NCBI GenBank assembly: GCA_910583795.1
Contig: CAJTZQ010000037.1
Span: forward strand, 1 to 35,730
Length of the DNA: 35,730 nucleotides
DNA from: an uncultured Muribaculaceae bacterium
Lineage (GTDB): Bacteria; Bacteroidota; Bacteroidia; Bacteroidales; Muribaculaceae
Direction of reading: 5' to 3'
A model generated the notes under the pieces. It had not been told where the DNA came from, did no database searches, and saw only the letters and a program-made list of their open reading frames with translations. Positions 22,300 through 30,793 of this stretch are shown here, piece after piece. Position numbers and translations under genes: made by a program. Within the stretch, counting starts at the first letter, position 1, and each line of letters begins with the position of its first letter.

Positions 22300-23920
22300 G
22301 CTCACATACTTCAACCGTCCCCAGCTCCTCGCTCAGTGGATCGGTGCGCGCACCACTGTCGTTGTCGCCGGTCGTCGTACGGGCAAGACCGATTCCATTG
22401 CCGCACCCTACGCCCTGAAGATGATGCAGCGCATGGCAGGGTCTACCGGAGGGGTCGTTGTCCCTACATTTAAGCATGGTCTCACTAACACCCTCCCTGG
22501 TCTCTTTGCCGCATGGGAACGCTGGGGCTACAAGCGAGGAATACATTATGTCGTCGGCAAGCGTCCCCCTAAATCGTTTGCGCTCCCGATCACCGTGCCC
22601 CATGATTGGGAACAGGTCATATCATTTTACAACGGTTCTGTGGCGGTTATCCTTTCTCAGGATCGTCCGGGTGCTGCCAACTCGCTCACCCTCTCATGGA
22701 TTATGGTCGACGAAGCTAAGTTTGTGGATCCGGAAAAGCTCAATAACGAGACTATCCCTGCCAACGGTGGGATCAAGACGCATTTCTCACGTCATGCCTA
22801 CAATCATGCCATGCTCATTCTATCCGATATGCCCCAGTCAAAGAAAGGGTCGTGGTTTCTCGAGTATGAGAAAAACATGAATCCTGAAGTGATCGACGCC
22901 ATCGGTGCTGGCGTGTATGAGATCTGGCGGCTCAAGCAAAAAATACTTGAGATGCGTAAGAGGGGAGTGGAGCCCCCGGCATATCTCCGCGGACATCTTC
23001 GCCGCCTTGATCAGAACGTCAACCGCCTCCGTTCGATAGCCACATATTACCGGGAATATTCATCCGTCGAGAACATTGAGCTGCTGGGCGAACAGTACCT
23101 TCGCGACATGAAGCGCAGCCTTACACCGCTGACGTTCCAGACATCCATCATGTGTCATAAGATCGGGATCGCCCGCGACGGTTTCTACTCCTCAATGCAG
23201 GAGGATAACAAATACAACGCCTCGGATTTTGAATACCTTGACTCCTTCGGTTTCGAGTATATACCGGAGGCGATGGACTGCCGTGCCGACCGCGACCTTG
23301 ACCGGTACGCTCCCATATGCATCGGGATGGACTACAACGCAAATATCAACTGGATCGTGGCGGGGCAGCCCGATGAACATGCCGGACGTCTCAACGTCCT
23401 GAAGTCGTTTTATGTCAAATACGAGCGTAAGATCCCGGCTCTGGTGGCTGACTTTTGCCAATATTACGCCCATCATCAGAACAAGACAGTCGTTTTCTAC
23501 TATGACTCCACCGCCCTTGGTTCCAACTACGCGGTCAACACGATCGACTTCCGCCACACGATAATCCGGGAGTTCGAGATGCACGGTTGGCATGTCCAGC
23601 CCGTACCCCTTGGCAGCCCTATGCGCCACGACGAAAAGTACAACCTTATCAACCTCGGTTTCAAGGGTCGCAACCGTCTCACGCCATACTTCAACCGCCA
23701 GAATAATGACGATCTGATCCTGGCGATTCAGGCTGCCGGGGTAGAGCGCGGACGCCTCGGTTTCCGTAAAAACAAGGCGGGGGAAAAACTCGCCGAGACT
23801 CAGGACGACCTACTTGAGCACCGTACCGACGGCACTGACGCATTCGACACCCTGTATATCGGTTGCGAGAAACGCCCATTCACCGGCCTCGCGCTCGCCT
23901 CTGTCACCGGAATTCTCTGA
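22274..23920 (+). CDS. Terminase large subunit
   Basis: This 548-aa protein has an ATPase part with Walker A AGRRTGKTD at 32-40, Walker B IMVDE at 143-147 and a Thr/Gln-rich coupling region. A nuclease part has GMDYNANINW and FYYDSTALGSNY, the Asp residues of an RNase H-like active site, and a distal TDGTDAFDTLYIG. This is the packaging motor that translocates and cuts DNA. The ATG at 22274 overlaps the small subunit gene by 26 bp. A longer frame from 22121 is shadow sequence. Confidence 0.92.
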   Translation: MILTDPKYKLTYFNRPQLLAQWIGARTTVVVAGRRTGKTDSIAAPYALKMMQRMAGSTGGVVVPTFKHGLTNTLPGLFAAWERWGYKRGIHYVVGKRPPKSFALPITVPHDWEQVISFYNGSVAVILSQDRPGAANSLTLSWIMVDEAKFVDPEKLNNETIPANGGIKTHFSRHAYNHAMLILSDMPQSKKGSWFLEYEKNMNPEVIDAIGAGVYEIWRLKQKILEMRKRGVEPPAYLRGHLRRLDQNVNRLRSIATYYREYSSVENIELLGEQYLRDMKRSLTPLTFQTSIMCHKIGIARDGFYSSMQEDNKYNASDFEYLDSFGFEYIPEAMDCRADRDLDRYAPICIGMDYNANINWIVAGQPDEHAGRLNVLKSFYVKYERKIPALVADFCQYYAHHQNKTVVFYYDSTALGSNYAVNTIDFRHTIIREFEMHGWHVQPVPLGSPMRHDEKYNLINLGFKGRNRLTPYFNRQNNDDLILAIQAAGVERGRLGFRKNKAGEKLAETQDDLLEHRTDGTDAFDTLYIGCEKRPFTGLALASVTGIL

Positions 23921-24033
23921 ATAATTTTGAATGTGAAATTTTGAATAAGTCCAACGACCAACGACCAAAGACCAACAACCAACAACTAAATCCTGTCTTT
24001 TTATCACACACACACAACACCTAAATTTGTCAC
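23921..24033 (+). repeat. Heptamer repeat tract after large terminase
   Basis: Stop-proximal ATAATTTTGAATGTG, then CCAACGA/CCAAAGA/CCAACAA units of period 7. Confidence 0.85.
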
Positions 24034-24258
24034 ATGAAATTCAACATTCAACCCTCCAACGTCAACAACATGAGACAGCTACTCGGGATCTCTCTCATAA
24101 TTATAGCCGTGGCGCTGATACTCTACGACTACTTCTCTCCCCCGGTCGGTGAACTCTCCAACTTCGCCCTTATCCTGTTCTCCAAGATTATAGCGATAGC
24201 CGGCTCACTCCTGAATCTAAACATAAACATCAACCACCACAACGGTGATAAAGAATAA
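24034..24258 (+). CDS. Small membrane protein, holin candidate
   Basis: This 74-aa protein has two hydrophobic segments, about 16-32 (LLGISLIIIAVALILYDY) and about 40-60 (LSNFALILFSKIIAIAGSLLN), with an NINHHN tail. It lies two genes before an amidase, the usual place of a holin. The ATG at 24070 (MRQLLGIS) is a good alternative start because the first 12 residues are encoded by a heptamer-repeat-like stretch (AACATTC). Confidence 0.55.
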   Translation: MKFNIQPSNVNNMRQLLGISLIIIAVALILYDYFSPPVGELSNFALILFSKIIAIAGSLLNLNININHHNGDKE

Positions 24259-24332
24259 TTCAAAATTCAAAATCATACAACGTAAAACATACAACATACA
24301 ACTAAATTCAAAATTCAAAATCCAAAATTAAA
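24259..24332 (+). repeat. Heptamer repeat tract
   Basis: ATTCAAA units, then ACAACGT/AAAACAT/ACAACAT, then AAATTCA units; all period 7. Confidence 0.85.
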
Positions 24333-24536
24333 ATGAAACCTCACGAACTACGCCTCGCACAGCAGCATACCCGTAATCGCTGCTACCTCCAAAACCTTGA
24401 CGGATTCATCAACTCCCCACGCTTCATGTCCGTCCCTCCCAAAGACCAGCAGCTCATCCTCCAACAGGCGGAAGCAATGGCAAATCTCGATCGTGTCCTC
24501 ACGGCACGCATGAAATCCCTCAATCTCCCCGTATGA
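24333..24536 (+). CDS. Small helical protein, crAss001_48-related-like
   Basis: This 67-aa protein is helical, with the pattern HELRLAQQH, then LDGFINS, then KDQQLILQQAEAMANLDRVLTARM. It resembles a family of short phage proteins annotated as crAss001_48-related (pattern L-x2-F...LL-x2-Q-x2-AM-x6-L-x2-R). It lies between the holin candidate and the amidase, with its stop overlapping the amidase start. Confidence 0.5.
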   Translation: MKPHELRLAQQHTRNRCYLQNLDGFINSPRFMSVPPKDQQLILQQAEAMANLDRVLTARMKSLNLPV

Positions 24537-24937
24537 TGAGAAATATCGATAAAATAATTATCCATTGCACCGCCACTCCGGAGGGCAAAGATTACACAGT
24601 TGACGAGATACGCGGCTGGCATGTCAGTGGCAACGGATGGAAAGACATCGGATATCACTTCGTTGTACATCTTGACGGTGAAGTTTCTCTGGGTCGCCCT
24701 GTCGATCAGATAGGGGCACATTGCAAAGGTCAAAACGCCAACTCGATAGGCGTTGCCTACGTGGGAGGATGCACTGCTGACGGCAAGACACCAAAGGACA
24801 CCCGCACAGCGGCACAGAAGAAGGCTCTACGCAATCTGGTGGCGATTCTTGAACATTCCTTCCCGGGAGCCACTCTCCATTGCCACAATGAATTTGCAAA
24901 CAAGGCATGTCCATCCTTCAAAATCCAAGACTTCTGA
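24533..24937 (+). CDS. N-acetylmuramoyl-L-alanine amidase (endolysin, T7 lysozyme type)
   Basis: This 134-aa protein is an Amidase_2 fold. Zinc ligands by alignment with T7 lysozyme are His11 (IIIHCTAT), His118 (HCHNEF) and Cys126 (ANKACPSF). Catalytic Tyr41 and Lys124 are also present. It cleaves the bond between N-acetylmuramic acid and L-Ala. It has no signal peptide, so a holin is expected to release it. Start codons ATG 24533 and 24536 overlap; the end overlaps the lipoprotein gene by 1 bp. Confidence 0.9.
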   Translation: MMRNIDKIIIHCTATPEGKDYTVDEIRGWHVSGNGWKDIGYHFVVHLDGEVSLGRPVDQIGAHCKGQNANSIGVAYVGGCTADGKTPKDTRTAAQKKALRNLVAILEHSFPGATLHCHNEFANKACPSFKIQDF

Positions 24938-25581
24938 TGAAATTCAAAATTCAAAATTCTCCCATCAAAATTATCCTGATCCTTGTCGCGGCATTGGCGG
25001 TGACATTGTTATGCAGCTGCTCTTCATCGAGGCAGTCGGTCACAGGATCCATGATATCCGCCGATACCGCATACACCCAAAGTCAGGATACCGCGTCAAT
25101 GCAGCTGTCCTGTCGGGATCGTGCCGTCAACGCCGGAAGCCTTGAACTCTCCGATATCCGCATAGAATTCTTCCCACCCTTCACCCCCGATCCTTCCCCC
25201 TTCCACTTTCACCCTTCACCCTTCACTCTTAACCCTTACCCCTTCAACATTGCGGCTACGTCGCCATGCGATACATCGCGTCCACGCGCGCAGCCCCCTG
25301 AAAACATAAAACATAAAACGGAAAACGGAAAACGGTCAACGGGAAACATCAAATCCATAACGATAGGCAATCTTAAATCCAACGATTCCACAGCCACCGC
25401 CACTGACTTGCAACTCACTACTGAAAACGGACAACAGACCACTGACAACATACAACATACAACCGACACCAAAATTCAAAATTCAAAATTCAAAATTCAA
25501 GATTACGTCCGTTTCTTCCTGATCCTCTGCCTGGTCACAGGAATCTTCGCCGGTCTCTACTCCTGTCACAGGCAAAAATAA
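24937..25581 (+). CDS. Spanin-like lipoprotein built around translated heptamer repeats
   Basis: This 214-aa protein has a signal segment with lipobox LCSC (Cys28) and a C-terminal transmembrane helix (RFFLILCLVTGIFAGLYSC). Much of the middle is translated heptamer sequence: PSPFHFHPSPFTL, KHKTENGKRSTGN, TTENGQQTTDNIQHTTD and the ending KIQNSKFKIQD. Even the start MKFKIQNS comes from ATTCAAA units. It lies right after the amidase, where spanins or Rz1-like proteins sit. The stop-start overlap (TGATG) couples the two. Disruption of the lysis cassette by repeats is possible. Confidence 0.65.
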   Translation: MKFKIQNSPIKIILILVAALAVTLLCSCSSSRQSVTGSMISADTAYTQSQDTASMQLSCRDRAVNAGSLELSDIRIEFFPPFTPDPSPFHFHPSPFTLNPYPFNIAATSPCDTSRPRAQPPENIKHKTENGKRSTGNIKSITIGNLKSNDSTATATDLQLTTENGQQTTDNIQHTTDTKIQNSKFKIQDYVRFFLILCLVTGIFAGLYSCHRQK

Positions 25582-25632
25582 TTGATAAATAATTCCCAAT
25601 TGATAATTGCACATTACTAATTGCTCATTGAC

Positions 25633-25662
25633 AAAAAGCCGCGCCTCATGGTGCGGCTTTTT
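25633..25662 (+). terminator. Intrinsic terminator after the lysis cassette
   Basis: AAAAAGCCGCGCC pairs with GGTGCGGCTTTTT around TCAT. Confidence 0.85.
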
Positions 25663-25744
25663 AGTCTTTTATCCCCCACAAGTTTATCCCTAAATTCGCT
25701 CATGGATACCTCAATTACTAATTACTAATTTCTAATTACAAAAA
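25663..25744 (+). repeat. Heptamer repeat tract before the 25745 gene
   Basis: ATTACTA/ATTACTA/ATTTCTA/ATTACAA units of period 7 end just before AAAAATG at the start codon. Confidence 0.75.
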
Positions 25745-26797
25745 ATGATTCTCCAGTCATCCCTTGCTGAAATACCGCTTGTCCCGACATCCGCGCTGAA
25801 GGTCTTCTCTGCCACCACTGCAGCCGAAGCCCTCGACGTGTCGATTGAGTCCGATAGTGCTGCATCCCCGTTATATTCCGGCACTCTCGCGGCTTTCGGC
25901 GGGAAAGTGGAGCTGCTGGATCCTGCATCGATCATCGAGGAATGGATGCGCGAGAAAAATATGGTGGCGGCTACCATCACTGTTACCTTCGGCAACGAGG
26001 CAATCATGTTCGATGCAATTTATTGCGAATACGAATTGCCCGATAATTTCGACTTCTCGAAATCATTCCTCTCTCTGATCTATGCCCAGCGCACACATAA
26101 GGGATCTGTTATCACTATTGCAGCGGAGAGCTCAGAGGCTTTAATGGCTGCTACGGTTACGGCGGTCGGCCTCGACGCGTCAGGTACGCCTGTCTCGCCG
26201 CAGTTATCCTTTTTTCCATCCGGTCAGATCCCGGCTGTACATTCCAACAGCTCGTTCGTTGACAGCTTGTTGACAAGGTTCAGATCGTCCACACAGATTG
26301 TGGATATCCAATACCTGGTGTTCGATTCCGGATCCCGGCAGAAAGTATTCTTCATTGTCGATGATCAGCAGTTCGTCACGATAGGGTTCCGGAATATCTT
26401 CAACATTGTCGAATATATCGATATCCCGGGGATAGTCACCGAAAAATCGGAGATATCCCGCGACAGCGCCATGGTAAATAACTCCCTTGTGCAATACAAC
26501 CAGCAGTCTCTGCACACCTACGAGATCTCCACGGCGCCGCTCACCCGCGATGAAGCTGAAGCCTTCGCTCAGATTGTCGGGTCAAGGGAGACGGTAATCC
26601 GGATAGAAAATGTGGATTATCCCATAAAGATCACCGACCATACAATCGAATCCACCACCGACGACACCTCCCTCGATTCCATGAAATTCACCTTCAGGTT
26701 CCCCGCCGCCCGTCCGTGTCTGTTCATGCCGGGATTATCCCCGTTCCGCCCGTCGCACCGTATCTTCACTGAACAATACTCGAAACAATACAAATAA
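25745..26797 (+). CDS. Large virion or tail-associated hypothetical protein
   Basis: In this 350-aa protein sequence is beta-rich and lacks recognisable motifs; segments such as AATITVTFGNEAIMFDAIYCEYELPDNFDFS and TQIVDIQYLVFDSGSRQKVFFIVDDQQFVTIGF suggest stacked beta domains as in baseplate or tail proteins. It begins right after the terminator and repeat tract, and precedes the portal by two genes. Confidence 0.5.
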   Translation: MILQSSLAEIPLVPTSALKVFSATTAAEALDVSIESDSAASPLYSGTLAAFGGKVELLDPASIIEEWMREKNMVAATITVTFGNEAIMFDAIYCEYELPDNFDFSKSFLSLIYAQRTHKGSVITIAAESSEALMAATVTAVGLDASGTPVSPQLSFFPSGQIPAVHSNSSFVDSLLTRFRSSTQIVDIQYLVFDSGSRQKVFFIVDDQQFVTIGFRNIFNIVEYIDIPGIVTEKSEISRDSAMVNNSLVQYNQQSLHTYEISTAPLTRDEAEAFAQIVGSRETVIRIENVDYPIKITDHTIESTTDDTSLDSMKFTFRFPAARPCLFMPGLSPFRPSHRIFTEQYSKQYK

Positions 26798-26843
26798 AAA
26801 TTCCAAATTACTAATTACCAATTGCTAATTACTAATTGAAAAA
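26798..26843 (+). repeat. Heptamer repeat tract
   Basis: ATTACTA/ATTACCA/ATTGCTA/ATTACTA units of period 7 end in ATTGAAAAAATG at the next start. Confidence 0.85.
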
Positions 26844-27077
26844 ATGCGTCAGTCCATCCACATATCCGAAGCACGCCGGATCCTCGACCGTGGCGAACGC
26901 CTCTCACTCCTGATCGTCAAGAAAAACGGTCAATTGCTGAGAGCCGACGATGTTGTCTCACTCAGCTACGATATTTACGCCGGCACACGCACCATCAAAT
27001 CCATGCGCTCCGGGGAGAAACGCACCATCCACGACGTCCAGATAATCGCACTCAACGACTTCGACGTCTTCCTCTGA
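26844..27077 (+). CDS. Small hypothetical protein before the portal gene
   Basis: This 77-aa protein is small and beta-rich (RLSLLIVKKNGQLLRADDVVSLSYDIYAG, then IHDVQIIALNDFDVF). It was not recognised. Position before the portal gene suggests a head or neck accessory. Confidence 0.5.
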   Translation: MRQSIHISEARRILDRGERLSLLIVKKNGQLLRADDVVSLSYDIYAGTRTIKSMRSGEKRTIHDVQIIALNDFDVFL

Positions 27078-27116
27078 ATCTCATAACTCACAACTCACAA
27101 CTCACAACTCACTCCA
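27078..27116 (+). repeat. Heptamer repeat tract before portal
   Basis: CAACTCA repeated with period 7, ending CTCCAATG at the portal start. Confidence 0.85.
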
Positions 27117-28463
27117 ATGACCGACTGCTTCTCCGTCCTCGATATCCCCATGGCAAACGCCCGCGCCGCCATCGTAACCCGCACCAACGAAGTCTTCCGC
27201 GAATCGGAACACCCCGAGCTCCGCACTTTCAATGGATTTGAATATGTCACCTGGGGTGCTGACGACCAGCTACCTTACGGCATACTCAAGCTCATCGAAG
27301 CCGACGAGACCCTCTCCACATGCCAGCTCTTCAACGCCGAAGCACTCTATGGCGACGGACTCCGGTACTGTACTGATGAAGCTTCTCCGGAAATCACCCG
27401 CCAGGTATCCGACTTTCTCCTTGACAACCCCCTCCCGCCTTACTTTCTTGGCGTTTGTCAGGATATCAAACACTATAACTTCGCCGTCTCAGTCATAATC
27501 CTCAATGCCGACGGCGACCGCATCGTCGAGCTACATCGCAAGCCCGCATGCTACTGCCGCTTTACAAAAGCTGACAAACAGGGTCAGATCAAGTCCATCC
27601 TTTACGCCAACTTCCGCCACCTCGAGCCTCTGGATCCAGTCGAAGAGATACCGCTTCTCAGCCTCCGTTCTCCGTGGAAAGACCTTCAGCAGCGCATGGG
27701 GCTGCGCACCCGTCCAGATGGCACGATCCGGAAAGATCCCAAACAACGTAAATTTGCGATCCTCTCACGTTTCCCGGGAGTGGATTCCCTGTATTACCCG
27801 ATCCCGCACTACGCTGCATTGTTCAAGGGTCCTTGGTACAATATTAAGCGTCTCATCGGTGAAGCCAAGATGGCGAAGCTCAAGAATGCCGCACCCATCA
27901 AGTATGTCGTCGAGATCTCACAGCGATATTGGGACAATCTGTTTCTGCAGCACAAGGCGGTTACGCCTCAGGATCGTGAAAAAATTATGAACGAAAAGAA
28001 GCAGGAGATACTTAACTTCCTGACAAACGTCGAGAACACCGGGTCAGTCCTCGTTACCGGGAAATCCCTTACGCTCGACGGCAAAAACGAATCTCCGGAA
28101 ATACAGGTCACCCGCATCGACTCCGACACTGTCGAAGGCGGCGACTGGGCTTCCGATCATGCGGAAGCTGTCAACATGGAATGTTTCGTAATGCGCGTGC
28201 ACTCCAACCTCGTTGGTTCCGTCCCCGGAAAGAGCCAGACTAACAACTCCGGATCCGATAAACGCGAGCTATACACAATCTCCCAGGCGCTCCAGAAGCC
28301 TTACCGCGATCTTCTTTTCCTCGTCCACGACATAATTATCCGCTTCAACGGTTGGAAAGGCGTACATCCCGACTGCCCCTTCATCCAGCTCACCACCCTC
28401 GACGAACACACCGACAGCAAAAAAGTCTCCACCGAAACTGACAACGGAAACATAAAACAGTAG
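27117..28463 (+). CDS. Probable portal protein
   Basis: In this 448-aa protein size, position and the mixture of helices and a charged middle (PWYNIKRLIGEAKMAKLKNAAPIKYVVEI, ILNFLTNVENTGSVLVTGKSL) fit a portal, the dodecameric channel for DNA entry. A PGKSQTNNSGSDKRELYTISQALQKPYRDLLFLVHDI stretch near the C-terminus matches a common portal region. The last residues (TETDNGNIKQ) are heptamer-encoded. It is placed well after the terminase and capsid genes, not before the protease as is usual. Confidence 0.65.
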   Translation: MTDCFSVLDIPMANARAAIVTRTNEVFRESEHPELRTFNGFEYVTWGADDQLPYGILKLIEADETLSTCQLFNAEALYGDGLRYCTDEASPEITRQVSDFLLDNPLPPYFLGVCQDIKHYNFAVSVIILNADGDRIVELHRKPACYCRFTKADKQGQIKSILYANFRHLEPLDPVEEIPLLSLRSPWKDLQQRMGLRTRPDGTIRKDPKQRKFAILSRFPGVDSLYYPIPHYAALFKGPWYNIKRLIGEAKMAKLKNAAPIKYVVEISQRYWDNLFLQHKAVTPQDREKIMNEKKQEILNFLTNVENTGSVLVTGKSLTLDGKNESPEIQVTRIDSDTVEGGDWASDHAEAVNMECFVMRVHSNLVGSVPGKSQTNNSGSDKRELYTISQALQKPYRDLLFLVHDIIIRFNGWKGVHPDCPFIQLTTLDEHTDSKKVSTETDNGNIKQ

Positions 28464-28483
28464 GGACGCGATACATCGCGTCC
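28464..28483. repeat. REP-like palindrome, copy 1
   Basis: GGACGCGAT pairs with ATCGCGTCC around AC. It directly follows the portal stop and precedes CACAGCGACC and a heptamer tract. The same element recurs at 30821 and, truncated, at 30875 and 25266. Confidence 0.8.
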
Positions 28484-28519
28484 ACAGCGACCAAAGACCA
28501 ACGACCAAAGACCAAAATT
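28484..28519 (+). repeat. Heptamer repeat tract
   Basis: CCAAAGA/CCAACGA/CCAAAGA units of period 7 lead to AAAATTATG at the next start. Confidence 0.8.
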
Positions 28520-29344
28520 ATGCAACTTACACCCGAATTAGTAAAAAAATACATCCCCAACACCCTCATGGAAGTCGACGGGGAACAAACCCTTTTTGAC
28601 AAACTCGTTCCCTTCTTCGATTCCGCCGCCCGCCTGCTCTCCGGCATTGTCGGGGATATAGATTTCATGGCGGAGGAACACCGCGATATCCTCCTGCACG
28701 CATGCGTCAAAAAAGCCTTCGCCACCGCGATACCCTCCCTGGATATTGTGGTCACGCCTACAGGTTTCGGGGTTGTCTCGACAAACACCATCGCCCCTGC
28801 ATCCAAAGACCGTGTCAGCCGTCTCATCGACTCCCTTCACCATGAGGCTGCAGAACTCCTGATACAGTTCATCGACGTCGCACGCACCTACCCCGAATGG
28901 AGAGAGTCAGCCCATGGGAAACGCTTCTGCTTGACATTCCTCACTCTCCGCGAAGCTGTTACCTTGGATCCATCATGTGCCGCCGACTGCTCCCTGCTCT
29001 GCGACACCTACTTCCGCATTGCCGGCATCGCACTCCGGTTCGAGTCGGCACTTGCCGAAAATTACCTTGGCTGCGAAGTGATGACCCGTCTGAAAGCCGA
29101 CACCTCTCAACTCACAACTCTCCACTCACAACTTAAAACTTGCGAAATAGCATACATCCGCAGGCACATCGATGGCGATCCCTACCGTTGCCCCGACAGT
29201 CACGAGCTCTGGCACTACGCACGCCCGATCCTCGCTGAGCTGCGGTTCTACCGCGATATCTACCGGCTCTGGCAGGACACCATGGCACAAAAATTCAAGC
29301 CGCAGCCATTCAAAAACAAAACCCCCGGAGCCTTCTGCTTCTGA
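28520..29344 (+). CDS. DUF6712-like phage protein
   Basis: In this 274-aa protein the N-terminal part (LTPELVKKYIPNTLMEVDGEQTLFDKLVPFFDSAARLL) matches the start of DUF6712 proteins of Bacteroidales phages, which are virion structural proteins. A TSQLTTLHSQLKT stretch near residue 200 is a translated heptamer tract. It lies just after the portal, fitting a head-tail joining role. Confidence 0.6.
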   Translation: MQLTPELVKKYIPNTLMEVDGEQTLFDKLVPFFDSAARLLSGIVGDIDFMAEEHRDILLHACVKKAFATAIPSLDIVVTPTGFGVVSTNTIAPASKDRVSRLIDSLHHEAAELLIQFIDVARTYPEWRESAHGKRFCLTFLTLREAVTLDPSCAADCSLLCDTYFRIAGIALRFESALAENYLGCEVMTRLKADTSQLTTLHSQLKTCEIAYIRRHIDGDPYRCPDSHELWHYARPILAELRFYRDIYRLWQDTMAQKFKPQPFKNKTPGAFCF

Positions 29345-29428
29345 ATAATTTAGAATGTAAAAATTCAACATTCAAAATTCCAAATTCAAAATTATCAATT
29401 ATCAATTATCAATTATCAATTATCAATT
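29345..29428 (+). repeat. Heptamer repeat tract with long run of one unit
   Basis: Stop-proximal ATAATTTAGAATG, then AATTCAA units, then TTATCAA repeated many times with period 7, changing to TTATGAA just before the ATG. Confidence 0.9.
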
Positions 29429-30247
29429 ATGAATTATGAATTAAACATAGCCGTCCCCAAATCCTGGACCGATCTCCGCCAGACACAGCTCCGTTTCCTC
29501 TACCACACAATGGCGATGTCCAACCTCCTTCACCCTTCACCCTTCACCCTTGACTCTTCTTCAGCATCGTGGGCGGCAGTAGCTGTCACCTGCATCCTGA
29601 AATGGAACCGCCTCAAAAAACTCTCTCCATACGCCGACGGCTTCCTCTTCAAAATCAACAAACGTCCAACGACCAACGACCAAAGACCAAAGACCAACAT
29701 TCAAAATTCAACATTCCAAATTACAAACTCCCAACTCGCCGATCTTGCATTCACCATGCAATGGATCCGCGAGCCCTCCCCCGTGCCCGTGCGCCTCAAA
29801 TACATCGATGGAGCCGAAGCCATGCCTGCGGATCTCTCCGAAGGCATGACATTCGAGGAATGGCTGGCGTGTGAAAACCTCTGGCAAGGCTACCAGGCTA
29901 CACAGGATGACACACTCCTGCGCGAAATGGCGGCGATTCTCTACCACAAGCCCGATATCCGGCTTGCTCCTCACGAATCGATATCCATCTTCTACTGGTG
30001 GGCATCCGTCAAGATCATGATGCCGCAGCGCTTCCCGCACTTTTTCCGTCCCGCCTCCGGACAACGGGAAACGGAAAACGGACAACATATAACTGACAAC
30101 ATGAACGCCCAGATCCGGGCACTCACCAAAGGCGACGTCACCAAAGAGGCTCAGATCCTGGCACTCGACGCCATGCGCGCGCTCACCGAGCTCGACGCGC
30201 TCGCCCGCGAATACGAGGAACTCAACCGCAAATACCCCAAAAAATAA
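29429..30247 (+). CDS. Hypothetical virion protein with three in-frame heptamer inserts
   Basis: This 272-aa protein was not recognised. Folded-looking segments (AVPKSWTDLRQTQLRFLYHTMAMS, WAAVAVTCILKWNRLKKLSPYADGFL, GMTFEEWLACENLWQGYQATQDD, ALTKGDVTKEAQILALDAMRALTELDALAREYEEL) are separated by translated heptamers: PSPFTLDSSS, RPTTNDQRPKTNIQNSTFQITNSQ and GQRETENGQHITDN. The FEEWLACENLW segment resembles Bacteroidales phage tail-assembly proteins. Position is between DUF6712 and the gp10-like gene. Confidence 0.55.
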   Translation: MNYELNIAVPKSWTDLRQTQLRFLYHTMAMSNLLHPSPFTLDSSSASWAAVAVTCILKWNRLKKLSPYADGFLFKINKRPTTNDQRPKTNIQNSTFQITNSQLADLAFTMQWIREPSPVPVRLKYIDGAEAMPADLSEGMTFEEWLACENLWQGYQATQDDTLLREMAAILYHKPDIRLAPHESISIFYWWASVKIMMPQRFPHFFRPASGQRETENGQHITDNMNAQIRALTKGDVTKEAQILALDAMRALTELDALAREYEELNRKYPKK

Positions 30248-30298
30248 TATGAATCTTAAAATTACTAATTACTAATTTCTAATTACTAATTACACAAA
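30248..30298 (+). repeat. Heptamer repeat tract before a GTG start
   Basis: ATTACTA/ATTACTA/ATTTCTA/ATTACTA units of period 7, then ATTACACAAAGTG at the start. Confidence 0.85.
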
Positions 30299-30793
30299 GT
30301 GAACTGGTCCGCATCAACATTCTTCCGCCGTCTCACCGAATCTAACCGTTTCGCCGCCGAGCATGGCTACAAATTCTCCGAGGTCTCAGGTCTCGAAGGC
30401 TTCCACGGTGCCCTTGGCAAGGCGCTCAACACAAAAGCCTTCGTCTGCGTCTCCGACACGTCAGCCGGGGCTATGGAGATCAACAACGCGCCACATACAC
30501 AGAGGGTCAAAGAGATCTTCATGGCACGCCGTCACGCTGCCGCCGACGACAAGGCGCGCAACGAGGCTATGGACAACATGCGCGAGCTCTTCAGGCAATT
30601 CATGACAGTGTTGCTGCAGGAAAAGATCCGGCTCGACGAAAAAAGCATATATATCGATCCACGCATCACATTCAAGGAAATCGACAAATACTTCTTCATG
30701 GATTGCGCCTGCGCCTACTTCCAGATCGCCGTCCGCACCGACACCGACCTCCGTTTCAACCCCTCCGAATGGACCGACGGATTCCAATGTTGA
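30299..30793 (+). CDS. Hypothetical virion-operon protein (GTG start)
   Basis: This 164-aa protein was not recognised. It has helical segments (RRLTESNRFAAEHGYKFSEVSGLEGF, DDKARNEAMDNMRELFRQFMTVLLQEKIRLDEKSIYI) and ends in FNPSEWTDGFQC, where the final codons run into a TTGAATG heptamer. Neighbours (gp10-like gene downstream) suggest a head-tail connection or tail-completion role. Confidence 0.55.
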   Translation: MNWSASTFFRRLTESNRFAAEHGYKFSEVSGLEGFHGALGKALNTKAFVCVSDTSAGAMEINNAPHTQRVKEIFMARRHAAADDKARNEAMDNMRELFRQFMTVLLQEKIRLDEKSIYIDPRITFKEIDKYFFMDCACAYFQIAVRTDTDLRFNPSEWTDGFQC

